Position numbers and translations under genes: made by a program
Notes under the pieces: generated by a model
What the model was told of the DNA's origin: nothing
Seen by the model: only the letters and a program-made list of their open reading frames with translations
Database searches by the model: none
Source: Pelosinus fermentans
GTDB taxonomy: Bacteria; Bacillota; Negativicutes; DSM-13327
NCBI GenBank assembly: GCA_002434245.1
Contig: DJJR01000069.1
Coordinates: 1-64,000 of the forward strand
Length of the DNA: 64,000 bases
Reading direction: 5' to 3'
Shown here: positions 52,074-60,642 of the stretch, piece after piece
Layout of the letters: every line of letters begins with the position of its first letter
Numbering within the stretch: position 1 is the stretch's first letter

Positions 52074-52460
52074 ATGCGACGACTTACTATCCTCATTGAT
52101 AATACAGCCAATATGCGAGACCTGAAAGCTGAATCTGGTTTTTCCCTCTACATTGAAGATCAATCAACTAAAATTTTATTTGACACTGGCTGTTCTGCTC
52201 TATTTATAGAGAATGCCCATAAACTTGGCATTAATTTACGGGAAGCAGACTATATCATATTATCCCATGGTCATTATGACCATACTTGGGGCCTCAAACA
52301 CCTACTCCATTTATACTTCACTGCCGACACGCCTCATAGCTCTAAGCCTATATTATTAACCCATCCATTGTCCTTTAGTCACCGGACAAAGGACGGCAAA
52401 AACATGGGTTGCAATGTATCAGAAGAAGAACTGATGAGCTCCTTTACTAAAGAAATATAA
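52074..52460 (+). CDS. Truncated metallo-beta-lactamase-fold protein
   Basis: 128 residues of an MBL-fold hydrolase with the metal motif SHGHYDH near residue 70 and ILFDTGCS before it. Family members of this type (COG1237-like) are ~270 residues; the second half with remaining metal ligands is missing, and the gene ends just before an A-run and hairpin. Start ATG 52074 follows AAAGGAGG. Probably inactive. MBL genes of this type belong to NifX/Mrp clusters, so it is likely a decayed member of the upstream cluster. Confidence 0.7.
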   Translation: MRRLTILIDNTANMRDLKAESGFSLYIEDQSTKILFDTGCSALFIENAHKLGINLREADYIILSHGHYDHTWGLKHLLHLYFTADTPHSSKPILLTHPLSFSHRTKDGKNMGCNVSEEELMSSFTKEI

Positions 52461-52483
52461 TGCATTCAATAAAAAAAAAAAAT

Positions 52484-52529
52484 GGCAGGCGCATGTTTGA
52501 CAACTATAAGTATCAAACATGCGCCTGCC
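52484..52529. terminator. Perfect 17-bp bidirectional terminator
   Basis: Arms 52484-52500 and 52513-52529 are exact inverted copies, flanked by an A-run on the left and a T-run on the right; it separates convergent transcripts. Confidence 0.9.
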
Positions 52530-52538
52530 GTCTTTTTA

Positions 52539-54242
52539 TTATTCTACATCAACAATCATTTTTTTATCACAGACAAAGGGCCAAGATACAATGCCACCTT
52601 CCAATACCTTGACGTTCTCAAAGCCCACGCCTTCCAAAATACCTTCTGCTTCATAGCCTCGTAAACTTATTTTGCAAAAAGCTATAATTTCATCATTTTT
52701 ATTCAGTTCAACTAATCGGCTACGCAGTTGTCCTAAGGGAATATATGTAATATTTTCGTAATCAGCCAAACGTATCTGCTTGCATTCTTCTGGACTACGT
52801 ACATCAAGAAAGACTGTATCACCAGTCGTCATTTTTTCTTTGGCTTCCAGAGATGAGATACCCTTGAACTTGCCTGCCAGTTTATTCATAAGGGTATTGG
52901 CAGCCACTACTACGTTATCAATAGGAGAATTATAAGGTGGAGCATACGATAGATCAATATCAAACAAATCCTCAATACTTCCACCTAGCGTTAGCACTGT
53001 TGCCACAACGTCTATCCGTTTAGATACGTCGCCTTCACCGACTGCTTGCATTCCCAATACTTTACTAGTGTTAGTATCAACGATCAATTTTACAGTAATT
53101 AGTTTTGCCTCTGGCATATAATGAGGTTTGTCATGCCCCGCCACCATAGTGGTGATGTAGTCATATCCAAGCTGTTTGGCATCCCGCTCTGTCAGACCCG
53201 TTTTGCCAACGCTAAGGCTATGTATTTGAGCTACCGCAGTAGTAAGGACACCTTTAAATTTAAGATGCCCACCGCACAAGTTTTCACCAATAATCCGGCC
53301 GTGCTTATTAGCCGTCGAGCCCATAGGCGCAAATACTTTTTTCCCAGACATTACATTTACATTCTCCACGCAATCACCGCCAGCATAGATATCGGGATCA
53401 CTGGTGCGCATTTCTTCGTCTACGACGATGGCCCCTGTTGAACCTATGACCAGCCCAGCTGCTTTGGCCAATTCTACATTGGGACGTGCGCCGATTGCCA
53501 ATATCACTAAGTCAGCAGGAATACTACGCTTGTCAGTCTCCACCGCTGCTACAGAGGTATCGCCAGTAAAGCGTATAACTTTCTCCTCCATCAAGAGGGT
53601 AATACCTTTATCCTGTACATATTTACCCACAATCCCGCCTATTTCAGTATCCAAAAAGGCAGGAAATACTTGGTTTTTCATCTCTACAACGGTAACTGGG
53701 ATTTTCCATTTAGTCAATGCTTCAGCCATTTCCATACCAATCAGCCCTGCACCAATAATAACAGCACTCTTGAACTGATTGCCTTCTAAGCCTTGTCGTA
53801 TAGCTTTTGCATCATCTGGATGCCAAAGTTGATAGATATTAGAGAGTTCCACTCCAGCTAGTGGTGGTTTGATAGCTGATGCTCCAGTGGCAATGACCAG
53901 TTTGTCATAAGGAATTACCTCTTCTTCCCCTGATACTCGCTTCTGAACCTTTACCGTCTTGGACTGCCTGTCAATAGCGGTAACCTCTGTTTTTGTCAGC
54001 ACCGTAATATCCTTAACGTTTTTAAAAAATGTCGAGTTACGCATTGCCCCCACCGGAGTTTTCATCAAATCATCAATGTCCTTTACGTCACCGCCTACAT
54101 AATAGGGCATGCCACAGGCACCGTAGGAAATAAGTTCTCCTCTTTCCAGCACTATAATGCTGGCTTTTGGATCACAACGTCTGGCTTTAGCAGCCGCCTT
54201 CAGCCCAGCAGCAACACCGCCAATGATTACAATTTTTTTCAT
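52539..54242 (-). CDS. CoA-disulfide reductase-like flavoprotein fused to rhodanese
   Basis: A 567-residue fusion. N-terminal FAD/NAD(P)H domains with GGVAAGLKAAAKARR and active Cys43 in SYGACGMPYY, and middle GGDCVENV. From about residue 460 a rhodanese domain follows, with FLDVRSPEEC and active Cys523 in FCKISLRGYEA. Such CoADR-RHD proteins reduce CoA persulfides, polysulfides or disulfides with NAD(P)H. The start at ATG 54242 follows GGGAGGG. It is last gene of the operon controlled by the CstR-like site; the persulfide role fits that regulator. Confidence 0.9.
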   Translation of the reverse strand: MKKIVIIGGVAAGLKAAAKARRCDPKASIIVLERGELISYGACGMPYYVGGDVKDIDDLMKTPVGAMRNSTFFKNVKDITVLTKTEVTAIDRQSKTVKVQKRVSGEEEVIPYDKLVIATGASAIKPPLAGVELSNIYQLWHPDDAKAIRQGLEGNQFKSAVIIGAGLIGMEMAEALTKWKIPVTVVEMKNQVFPAFLDTEIGGIVGKYVQDKGITLLMEEKVIRFTGDTSVAAVETDKRSIPADLVILAIGARPNVELAKAAGLVIGSTGAIVVDEEMRTSDPDIYAGGDCVENVNVMSGKKVFAPMGSTANKHGRIIGENLCGGHLKFKGVLTTAVAQIHSLSVGKTGLTERDAKQLGYDYITTMVAGHDKPHYMPEAKLITVKLIVDTNTSKVLGMQAVGEGDVSKRIDVVATVLTLGGSIEDLFDIDLSYAPPYNSPIDNVVVAANTLMNKLAGKFKGISSLEAKEKMTTGDTVFLDVRSPEECKQIRLADYENITYIPLGQLRSRLVELNKNDEIIAFCKISLRGYEAEGILEGVGFENVKVLEGGIVSWPFVCDKKMIVDVE

Positions 54243-54265
54243 ACTCTTCCCTCCCATTTTATTAT

Positions 54266-54514
54266 CTATGATTTGTCATTCTGTAGTTCTTCCAGGGCCC
54301 TTGCCAATTGATCAGTGCAAGAAGTTTGATTACGACAAAGATTTCCTTTGAATTTTTGAATCACCTCATCCACTGGCATTCCCTCAATCAATTTGCTGAT
54401 AGCATTGAGATTTCCCATACAACCGCCATCAAATTTCACATTTTTTATCCTGCCATTTTCCACTTCAAATTCAATTTTCTTCGAACATACTCCCTTGGGA
54501 ATGAATGTAATCAT
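54266..54514 (-). CDS. TSCPD-domain protein (TIGR03905 type)
   Basis: An 82-residue protein with KGVCSKKIEFE, FDGGCMGNL and the diagnostic TSCTDQLA. The TSCPD domain occurs alone and at the end of some ribonucleotide reductases; the cysteines suggest metal or thiol chemistry. It lies 23 bases before the CoADR-rhodanese gene in the same direction. Function not established. Confidence 0.82.
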   Translation of the reverse strand: MITFIPKGVCSKKIEFEVENGRIKNVKFDGGCMGNLNAISKLIEGMPVDEVIQKFKGNLCRNQTSCTDQLARALEELQNDKS

Positions 54515-54563
54515 TATGATCCCCCTTTTACTATTCTCATAAAAAATATATAGAGCAACTGTT

Positions 54564-55145
54564 TTATTCCCTCTGTTTTTTCCCTATGATTCCATAAAAC
54601 TCGTCACCAAGTTCTATTTTACTGATATATTGAAACTCCATATGTTTTAGTGTTTCAATAAGTTCCGCTTCCGCAATTCTATGGCTAATAGGAGGACCCA
54701 TATGACTCTCCTGTTTCTTCCATTCTATAATTGCCACTTTGCCATCCCATGCTAAGATCCTTTTTACTTCCTGCAAAAAACTACTTAAATCATTGGTTTC
54801 ATGAAGTACATTGCAAATAAACGCATAGGTAACACTTTCATCATCAACTATTAAGCTATTTTCAATGGTTTTAACTATTTCAATATTGCCTACATTATTC
54901 TCCGTTGCTCTTACATGTACTTCACTCAGCATTTCATTGGAAATATCCATTGCATAGATTTTTCCTATTTCGCCAACGATAAGAGCGGCAGGAATACTAA
55001 AATATCCGACTCCACAGCCCACATCTGCTACAATATCTCCCTTGTACAAGTGTAGTTTTTCTAACGTAGCTTCTGGAGGCAATAGTTTTCTTCTTCCAGG
55101 ATTATCTAATTTATTTTTATCTTTTACTGAAAATTTATGAGACAT
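54564..55145 (-). CDS. Class I SAM-dependent methyltransferase
   Basis: A 193-residue Rossmann-fold methyltransferase; the SAM motif is ADVGCGVGYFSIPAA with an acidic YAMDIS strand. The substrate is unknown. It resembles UbiE/arsenite-type methyltransferases only in core. It lies between the membrane ferredoxin and TSCPD genes within the putative persulfide-responsive operon. Methylation of a thiol or sulfide is a speculation from context. Confidence 0.82.
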   Translation of the reverse strand: MSHKFSVKDKNKLDNPGRRKLLPPEATLEKLHLYKGDIVADVGCGVGYFSIPAALIVGEIGKIYAMDISNEMLSEVHVRATENNVGNIEIVKTIENSLIVDDESVTYAFICNVLHETNDLSSFLQEVKRILAWDGKVAIIEWKKQESHMGPPISHRIAEAELIETLKHMEFQYISKIELGDEFYGIIGKKQRE

Positions 55146-55183
55146 GTGTATACCATCCCTTCTAAGTAAGAATTTAAAATTTT

Positions 55184-55828
55184 TTAACGACTAAAATTCT
55201 TTTCAAATGACAGAGATTTCTTAGGACAAACATGAATGCATTCTTCACATTTGATGCAATCGGAATCGATAAACTGTGATCCTTTTGCTTTATAGAGTTC
55301 AAGCTGCATAGGACATGCTTTCGCGCATAACTTACAACTTACGCAGGTATTCGCCACTGACATGGGCTTTTTACCGACTGAGACCCAGGATGCTAAGGTT
55401 CCCATCGGGCAAAAATTACACCAGGTACGTGGGCTATATAGTAACGCAAGAGCCCCTCCAAAAAAAGTGGTGATTAAAATAATTCTGAGGAACACTAAAC
55501 CAATGGCATCTAAGTTTGGCCATGCATAGTACATCTGACCCCCAAAGACGATAAAAATAACCAATAACATGAAGCTTCGAAACCAAGTTGATTTAGCCCA
55601 TTGCGGGACGTGCTTACGAGAATTTATTTTAGTGAAAACGTTATCCCACAGACTTCCTCTAGGACAATAAGATCCACACCATTCCCTGTCCCTATATAAT
55701 GCTACAACTACAGGTGCTAACATACAGATTAGCGCAACCACTCCGAGAGCTGGCCAGACGAAAAAGCCCACAGAAAGATATAGTAATAGAATGCTGAACC
55801 CATACTTTTTCCAAATCATTTGCACCAA
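55184..55828 (-). CDS. NapH-like polyferredoxin membrane protein
   Basis: A 214-residue protein with four hydrophobic helices and, near the N-terminus, CPRGSLWDNVF and later CNFCPMGTL, as in NapH/RsxB-type proteins. The C-terminal ~55 residues contain two 4Fe-4S motifs (CVSCKLCAKACP; CIKCEECIHVCP). It probably moves electrons between the membrane and a soluble partner, perhaps the downstream CoADR-rhodanese. Start may be GTG 55828 or ATG 55819; GGAGGAG lies in front. First gene of the operon. Confidence 0.83.
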   Translation of the reverse strand: MVQMIWKKYGFSILLLYLSVGFFVWPALGVVALICMLAPVVVALYRDREWCGSYCPRGSLWDNVFTKINSRKHVPQWAKSTWFRSFMLLVIFIVFGGQMYYAWPNLDAIGLVFLRIILITTFFGGALALLYSPRTWCNFCPMGTLASWVSVGKKPMSVANTCVSCKLCAKACPMQLELYKAKGSQFIDSDCIKCEECIHVCPKKSLSFEKNFSR

Positions 55829-55838
55829 TCTCCTCCTT

Positions 55839-55858
55839 GCCCCCCAGGGGAGGGGTGT
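55839..55858. promoter_or_regulatory. CstR/CsoR-type operator, minus-strand side
   Basis: On the minus strand reads ACACCCCTCCCCTGGGGGGC. It shares CCCCTCCC-N2-GGGG with the site at 56039-56060. G/C-tract palindromes of this type are bound by the CsoR/CstR family. It lies ten bases upstream of the membrane ferredoxin gene. Confidence 0.6.
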
Positions 55859-56002
55859 AATAATATTATATATTTTTCTATTTAATTTGTATATCCATCT
55901 TTTATAAAACTTATGAAATAATTCTATTGTTGCTCTTTTGGCAATTTGTTTACCGTCTTTTCATAACATAATTGTATTCTACATCCATTTTACTCCACCC
56001 CC

Positions 56003-56060
56003 TTGACATAACTTACCGTTTCATGCAAAATAAATTTACGCCCCCCTCCCATAGGGGCAC
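56003..56060 (+). promoter_or_regulatory. Promoter and CstR/CsoR-type operator of the regulator gene
   Basis: TTGACA (56003-56008) with a weak -10 near 56026-56031, followed by CGCCCCCCTCCCATAGGGGC (about 56039-56058), sharing the CCCCTCCC-N2-GGGG core with the divergent site at 55839-55858. The site lies between promoter and start codon, as for an autorepressor. Confidence 0.6.
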
Positions 56061-56075
56061 CACGGAGGTGATATC

Positions 56076-56345
56076 ATGCCAAATACTAACACCCAAAAAG
56101 AAGTGCTGAACCGATTACGTAATATTAAAGGCCATGTTGCTGGAATTGAGCGTATGGTTGGTGAAAATGCTCCTTGTAAGGATGTTCTTCTCCAGCTATT
56201 GGCTATACGTTCTTCAATAGAAAAGACAGGAATATTTATTTTAGAAAATAATGCTGCCGAATGTCTCATCTCCGACAGCATACCACCAGAGGAAAAAGAA
56301 AAAGTAAATCAATTAGTCAAAGACATAGTTGCTTTCTTAAAGTGA
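56076..56345 (+). CDS. CsoR-family regulator, CstR-like (persulfide sensor type)
   Basis: An 89-residue four-helix repressor (LNRLRNIKGHVAGIERM start). Cys34 (ENAPCKD) and Cys63 (AAECLI) are 29 residues apart, as in the dithiol CstR. The CsoR copper ligand His is replaced by Asn59, which argues against copper sensing. CstR proteins respond to hydrogen sulfide-derived persulfides. The divergent operon contains a rhodanese-linked reductase, consistent with this. ATG with GGAGGTG upstream. Confidence 0.85.
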   Translation: MPNTNTQKEVLNRLRNIKGHVAGIERMVGENAPCKDVLLQLLAIRSSIEKTGIFILENNAAECLISDSIPPEEKEKVNQLVKDIVAFLK

Positions 56346-56402
56346 TTTTCTTGGCTTATGCTAGGAACATGCATAAATTATAAAGCTCAAGAGGTTATTA
56401 CT

Positions 56403-56480
56403 TTGAGTAAAAAAGTAATAATTATTGGTGGCATAGCAAAAAAATGTGACAATCCCGGGCTTAAAGATTCCCTCTTTTGA
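56403..56480 (+). pseudogene. N-terminal stub of an FAD-dependent oxidoreductase
   Basis: TTG 56403 begins SKKVIIIGGIA, the nucleotide-binding start typical of CoADR-type flavoproteins, then runs into a stop after 25 codons. It follows the CstR-like gene in the same direction. It is a remnant of a deleted second reductase gene. The rest of the 329-base gap to the next gene (56481-56674) shows nothing recognisable. Confidence 0.4.
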
Positions 56481-56674
56481 CTCAGTAGTTGTTGCGTGGT
56501 TCTCAGGAAATAGGTTCTTATATTCGTTAATAAATTCGAACAAATGGAGTCAGTCTTGCTTAGTGAAGAGTGAAAACCGAATCCTGCAAACAACAACGAA
56601 TAGTTACGAAAGCCAGCGGATAAGATACTTGTATTGAATAAAGCCGATAAGGATATGCGAGGAGCAATTTGCTG

Positions 56675-59293
56675 ATGACACCCTATGTACTTTTTTTTGA
56701 ACAAATCGATCATTTAAGTCTACCTTATGTTGGCGGTAAAGGGGCGAACCTGGGGGAACTGACCAAAGCAGGTTTCCCCGTACCCGATGGATTTTGCGTA
56801 ACGACTTACGCTTATCAAGATTTTATTGCAACAAGTCCGAAAATGGATACGTTTTTTGCTGCGCTGAAGGCTATCGATCCTGCGGATTTAAACCTCATTA
56901 GGGAATTGGGAAAACAAATTCGGACCCATTTACAGCAGTTGGCGATACCCACGCAAATTAGGCATGAAATCATACAGGCCTGGATGAAACAAGGACCAAA
57001 TCATGCGTATGCGGTTCGTTCCAGTGCAACGGCCGAGGATTTACCCAATGCTTCCTTTGCCGGTCAGCAGGATACATATTTAAACATTAAGGGCCAGAAT
57101 GAGCTTTTGCAGAATGTCCGTAAATGCTGGGCTTCTTTATTCACTGATCGGGCCATTGCCTACCGAGCCAAGAATGCTTTCGATCACTCTGAAGTCTATT
57201 TATCAATCGTTGTGCAGCAAATGGTCATGCCTGATATTTCAGGAATACTGTTCACTGCCGATCCTGTAAATGGAAATCGTAGTGTTGTTTCCATTGATGC
57301 GAGCTTTGGTTTGGGAGAAGCTCTTGTTTCCGGTTTAGTGTCGGCTGATTTGTACAAAGTAAAAAATGATCAGATCATTTACAAAAAGATATCACAAAAG
57401 AAAGTAGCCATTTATTCTTTACCCGAGGGTGGTACGATTACCCAAGAGCTGCCGGCGGCACAGCAAGATCAGCAAGCTCTGACCGATCAGCAAATTATCG
57501 AACTTGCTGCATTAGGAAAACAAATTCAGCAGCACTACGGTACACCCCAGGACATTGAATTTTGTATGGTAAAAGAGAATTTCTTTATCGTCCAGAGCCG
57601 CCCCATCACTACGTTATATCCTTTGCCGGAAATTCCCGAGCATCCGCTGAGGGTACTGCTGTCCTTTGGCCATATTCAAATGATGCCCAATGCCATAAAG
57701 CCATTAGGCAGATCCGTATTACGCACGGCATTTCCCCCGCAGTTGTTTGTCGAAGCGGGCAGCAGAATCTATATTGATCTTACAGATTTTCTGCTGTCTA
57801 AAATAGTGCGCATCTTTTTTCCAAAATTATTAAAATTAGCAGACGAGGCTATGAGCCGTTCCCTGCATTCCGTCGTCAAACGACCAGGAATTTTCGCAGG
57901 AAACCTTCACTCAAATACGCCAGGTACTGCGCGCAAAATAGCAGCTCCCATTCTAAAAAAGGCCTGGAAGATTTTGCGTACTGGTGATCCCCGGCTGGCT
58001 AAACCTAGAATCGAAGCCTTCATGCAGGAAAAAATGCAGCAAACCAGGCAAGCGCTCAGCAGCGTGCAAGGCAGCGAGCGGCTACAAGTTGTTCAACAGC
58101 AATTAGACGGTATGATGATGGACATTATCCAAGAGATTATCCCCTATGTTGCACCTGGTATACTTGCCAATAAGCTGCTGGAGAAGCTGCTTATCCGCTG
58201 TATGGGAGATGCAGCAGAGCTGCATAAGTTAAACAAATCCCTTCCCGGTAACGTTACTACTGAGCTGGGCCTGCAGCTTGGTGATTTGGCAGATCTACTG
58301 CGAGAACTTCCCGAGGTAGAAGAGTATCTAAAAACGGCTGATGATCAAACATTCTATACCGGGCTTGCTCAAGTTGCTGGAGGCAATACCTTTCAGCGCG
58401 CCTTTGAAAAATTTATTGATCAATACGGCATGAGATGCCCAGGCGAAATTGATCTGACAACTCCCCGCTGGCGTGAAAAGCCAACGCAGTTACTGTCTGC
58501 CATATTCAGCCATATGCGAAGTGTAAAGCCAGGTGATCACCGCCAGCGGTTTGCCGAAGGAAAAAAGGAAGCGGATGAAGCCATCCTGCGTATTCTAAGC
58601 CATGTGAAAGACAATCGTTTCAATTTAAAACTGGCGACTCGGTTAATTGCTGTATTTCGCTATATGGGTGGACTTCGGGAACATCACAAATACTTAATGA
58701 GCATCATTTTAGACGAATGTAAAAAAGCAATTATGTCCGAAGTCAATGAACTTGTTGCAATGGGGAGACTAAAGCAGGCTCAAGACGCCGATTTCCTAAG
58801 TTTAGAAGAGCTGATACAAATGAGCCAGGACGAATTTAGCGGTAATGCAGCGGATTTGATTGCAAAACGCCAAGAACAGTATCAATGGCATCAAAATTTA
58901 AAACCGCCCCGCATAATGACCAGTGAAGGTGAAATAATTATTATTCCTCCTGACAGAAAGAATGTTCCTGAGGGTACGCTGATTGGCAGTCCCGTTTCCG
59001 CTGGTACTGCTGAAGGCATCGCTCGGATTATCCTAAGGCCGGAAAATGCTGTGCTGCATGAAGGAGAGATTCTGGTTTCGCCCCAAACAGATCCGGGCTG
59101 GACGCCCTTATTCCAATCGGCTAAAGCTATCGTCACTGAGGTTGGAGGGTTAATGACCCACGGTGCTGTTGTCGCCCGGGAATATGGTATTCCGGCAGTA
59201 GTAGGGGTCGATGATGCCACAACGCTCATTAAAGATGGTGAAAGGATACGGGTGGATGGCGATCAGGGCTTTGTGGAAATTCTGAAGCAATAA
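56675..59293 (+). CDS. Rifampin phosphotransferase-like protein (PEP-synthase family without PEP domain)
   Basis: An 872-residue protein with the order of rifampin phosphotransferase: N-terminal ATP-grasp domain (VGGKGANLGEL, RSSATAEDLPNASFAGQQDTYL), a ~400-residue middle domain, and a C-terminal swivelling phosphohistidine domain with TDPGWTPLF and His829 in GGLMTHGAV. PEP synthase and PPDK have a further C-terminal TIM barrel for PEP, absent here. Rph transfers the beta-phosphate of ATP to rifampin. Other substrates are possible for homologues. The start at ATG 56675 follows GAGGAG. No rifampin-associated promoter element was found upstream. Confidence 0.8.
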   Translation: MTPYVLFFEQIDHLSLPYVGGKGANLGELTKAGFPVPDGFCVTTYAYQDFIATSPKMDTFFAALKAIDPADLNLIRELGKQIRTHLQQLAIPTQIRHEIIQAWMKQGPNHAYAVRSSATAEDLPNASFAGQQDTYLNIKGQNELLQNVRKCWASLFTDRAIAYRAKNAFDHSEVYLSIVVQQMVMPDISGILFTADPVNGNRSVVSIDASFGLGEALVSGLVSADLYKVKNDQIIYKKISQKKVAIYSLPEGGTITQELPAAQQDQQALTDQQIIELAALGKQIQQHYGTPQDIEFCMVKENFFIVQSRPITTLYPLPEIPEHPLRVLLSFGHIQMMPNAIKPLGRSVLRTAFPPQLFVEAGSRIYIDLTDFLLSKIVRIFFPKLLKLADEAMSRSLHSVVKRPGIFAGNLHSNTPGTARKIAAPILKKAWKILRTGDPRLAKPRIEAFMQEKMQQTRQALSSVQGSERLQVVQQQLDGMMMDIIQEIIPYVAPGILANKLLEKLLIRCMGDAAELHKLNKSLPGNVTTELGLQLGDLADLLRELPEVEEYLKTADDQTFYTGLAQVAGGNTFQRAFEKFIDQYGMRCPGEIDLTTPRWREKPTQLLSAIFSHMRSVKPGDHRQRFAEGKKEADEAILRILSHVKDNRFNLKLATRLIAVFRYMGGLREHHKYLMSIILDECKKAIMSEVNELVAMGRLKQAQDADFLSLEELIQMSQDEFSGNAADLIAKRQEQYQWHQNLKPPRIMTSEGEIIIIPPDRKNVPEGTLIGSPVSAGTAEGIARIILRPENAVLHEGEILVSPQTDPGWTPLFQSAKAIVTEVGGLMTHGAVVAREYGIPAVVGVDDATTLIKDGERIRVDGDQGFVEILKQ

Positions 59294-59298
59294 AATAA

Positions 59299-59335
59299 AC
59301 ATGCAATCGCTTTAAGATTGCATGTCTATTTTTTT
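59299..59335 (+). terminator. Terminator after the Rph-like gene
   Basis: A 10-bp stem (59299-59308 with 59316-59325) followed by CTATTTTTTTAG. Confidence 0.85.
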
Positions 59336-59353
59336 AGCTGTTACTCATTACAG

Positions 59354-59695
59354 CTACTGCGGCAAGTTATTGTAATCAATCGTTGTACCGATACCAAAAT
59401 GAACATAAATTTCTGGATATCCTGTCAGGGGCATCCAATAACCAATAATTTCTTTTTCACCTGATTTGTTTTTGCAGTACGTAGTCTTCTGTGTTGCTAG
59501 TGCCTTGTTGGCCAGACAGCCTCTATGCTGCTCAGGAGAACCGTTGTCTGAACATTTAGCCCCTGCTACGCCGCCAAGATTACGACAGGCTTCATTCACC
59601 GCCAGTATTTCCCTGCTTTTATGCACCAGCATAACCGGCTCAGGAAAGTTCCCCCACATAAGATCAAAAGCCTCCACTACCTTAGAATCAACCAT
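59354..59695 (-). CDS. Small PAS-like Cys-containing protein
   Basis: 113 residues forming a single PAS-like fold (PVMLVHKSREILAVNEACRN, then GYPEIYVHFGIGTTI) with four Cys in the middle third (AKCSDNG, HRGCLA, TTYCKN). There is no output domain. It might bind a cofactor or respond to redox state through the cysteines. It is convergent with the Rph-like gene. The downstream terminator is that at 59299-59335. Confidence 0.55.
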   Translation of the reverse strand: MVDSKVVEAFDLMWGNFPEPVMLVHKSREILAVNEACRNLGGVAGAKCSDNGSPEQHRGCLANKALATQKTTYCKNKSGEKEIIGYWMPLTGYPEIYVHFGIGTTIDYNNLPQ

Positions 59696-59826
59696 ATTAT
59701 AAATCCCCCTTTTTTCTGCTACTACTCTTATTGACGAAACTATCTTTCATTTATTGCATCATTTTTTAAAATCACTTTTAAAATCTCAGTTACTTGCAAT
59801 GCTAATCCATAAAGGTATCAAAAAAG

Positions 59827-59846
59827 GGCAGTATTAATATACTGCC
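59827..59846. terminator. Small perfect hairpin with adjacent A-run
   Basis: An 8-bp stem, GGCAGTAT with ATACTGCC, next to AAAAAAGG, i.e. a T-run on the minus strand. No minus-strand gene lies upstream, so it may be a relic of a lost gene. Confidence 0.4.
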
Positions 59847-59962
59847 TCTAAGAATAAACTTTATACTGCTTGACGAGTGAAGTAAAATTATCTACAATTA
59901 TAATCATTTGAAAAACTTCCTTTTGCAAATAAACAAAATCAAACTGATATGAGGAGCAACCA

Positions 59963-60565
59963 ATGACAACATTAAATGCAATCATTATGGAAGTAGGAAA
60001 AGATCCTGCTGTCTATAAACTATCAACGGAAATTGATAAACAACTTGAAGAAATGGCCATTGTGTTAGGTGGAAATTTCATTAGTTCTCGTTTGTTCGAA
60101 GTCGGTGAAGGTCTATCCTTACATATTTTTATCAACGATATGGCAGTTCCTCTACAACTGACTGCAAATCGTCGTTTTCCTGAACCTGATCAAGATCAAA
60201 TTATCTTTGGTAATGCTCTTTTTCTCATCATTGATGATGCCAGCGGTGATGAAGAAGGTGCATTAGATATTCCCGATCAATATTGTGAGATTTTCATCCG
60301 TAAACTCAAAGAGAGTTTTGCGCCTTGTCGTGGTGACGAGAAACCAAATCTGGATGAAGAAATCTTTGTCGAAAACCCAGGCACAAACGAAGAACGACGG
60401 TTTAAGTGGGAAGAAGTACAGGCACCTGGCAAAGAAAATGAATTAAAATTTATTGGAAAAGGCTATGTTCGTATTGTTGATGATGGTACCTGTGATATTC
60501 TAGAAATTCGCGGACGTTACTTCAAACAAAAATATCTCAAAGAAAGTAATAAAAATTTACAATAG
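59963..60565 (+). CDS. Hypothetical acidic protein (200 aa)
   Basis: Not recognised. The sequence is acidic and soluble. The N-terminal part has LNAIIMEVGKDPAVYKLS, a strand-helix pattern recalling DUF3846-type proteins, followed by DQDQIIFGNALFLIIDD, a beta strand with an acidic turn. The C-terminal ~60 residues are charged beta. GAGGAGC precedes ATG 59963. It stands alone and ends in a bidirectional terminator. Phage-like or plasmid-like origin is possible for the DUF3846-like part, but there are no phage neighbours. Confidence 0.5.
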   Translation: MTTLNAIIMEVGKDPAVYKLSTEIDKQLEEMAIVLGGNFISSRLFEVGEGLSLHIFINDMAVPLQLTANRRFPEPDQDQIIFGNALFLIIDDASGDEEGALDIPDQYCEIFIRKLKESFAPCRGDEKPNLDEEIFVENPGTNEERRFKWEEVQAPGKENELKFIGKGYVRIVDDGTCDILEIRGRYFKQKYLKESNKNLQ

Positions 60566-60570
60566 AATAC

Positions 60571-60612
60571 AAAGAACTTCTGCTAAAATAAAAAATTTAG
60601 CAGAAGTTCTTT
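60571..60612. terminator. Bidirectional 17-bp terminator
   Basis: AAAGAACTTCTGCTAAA (60571-60587) pairs perfectly with 60596-60612; flanked by A/T runs. It separates the convergent hypothetical gene and the 50-residue protein gene. Confidence 0.85.
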
Positions 60613-60642
60613 CATTTTTAGAAATATCCCTTATCTCATTTT

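Noticed and set aside
56346..56674. Rifampin-associated element upstream of the Rph-like gene
   Set aside because: No inverted GGGGCTTGC-type element was found in the upstream region.
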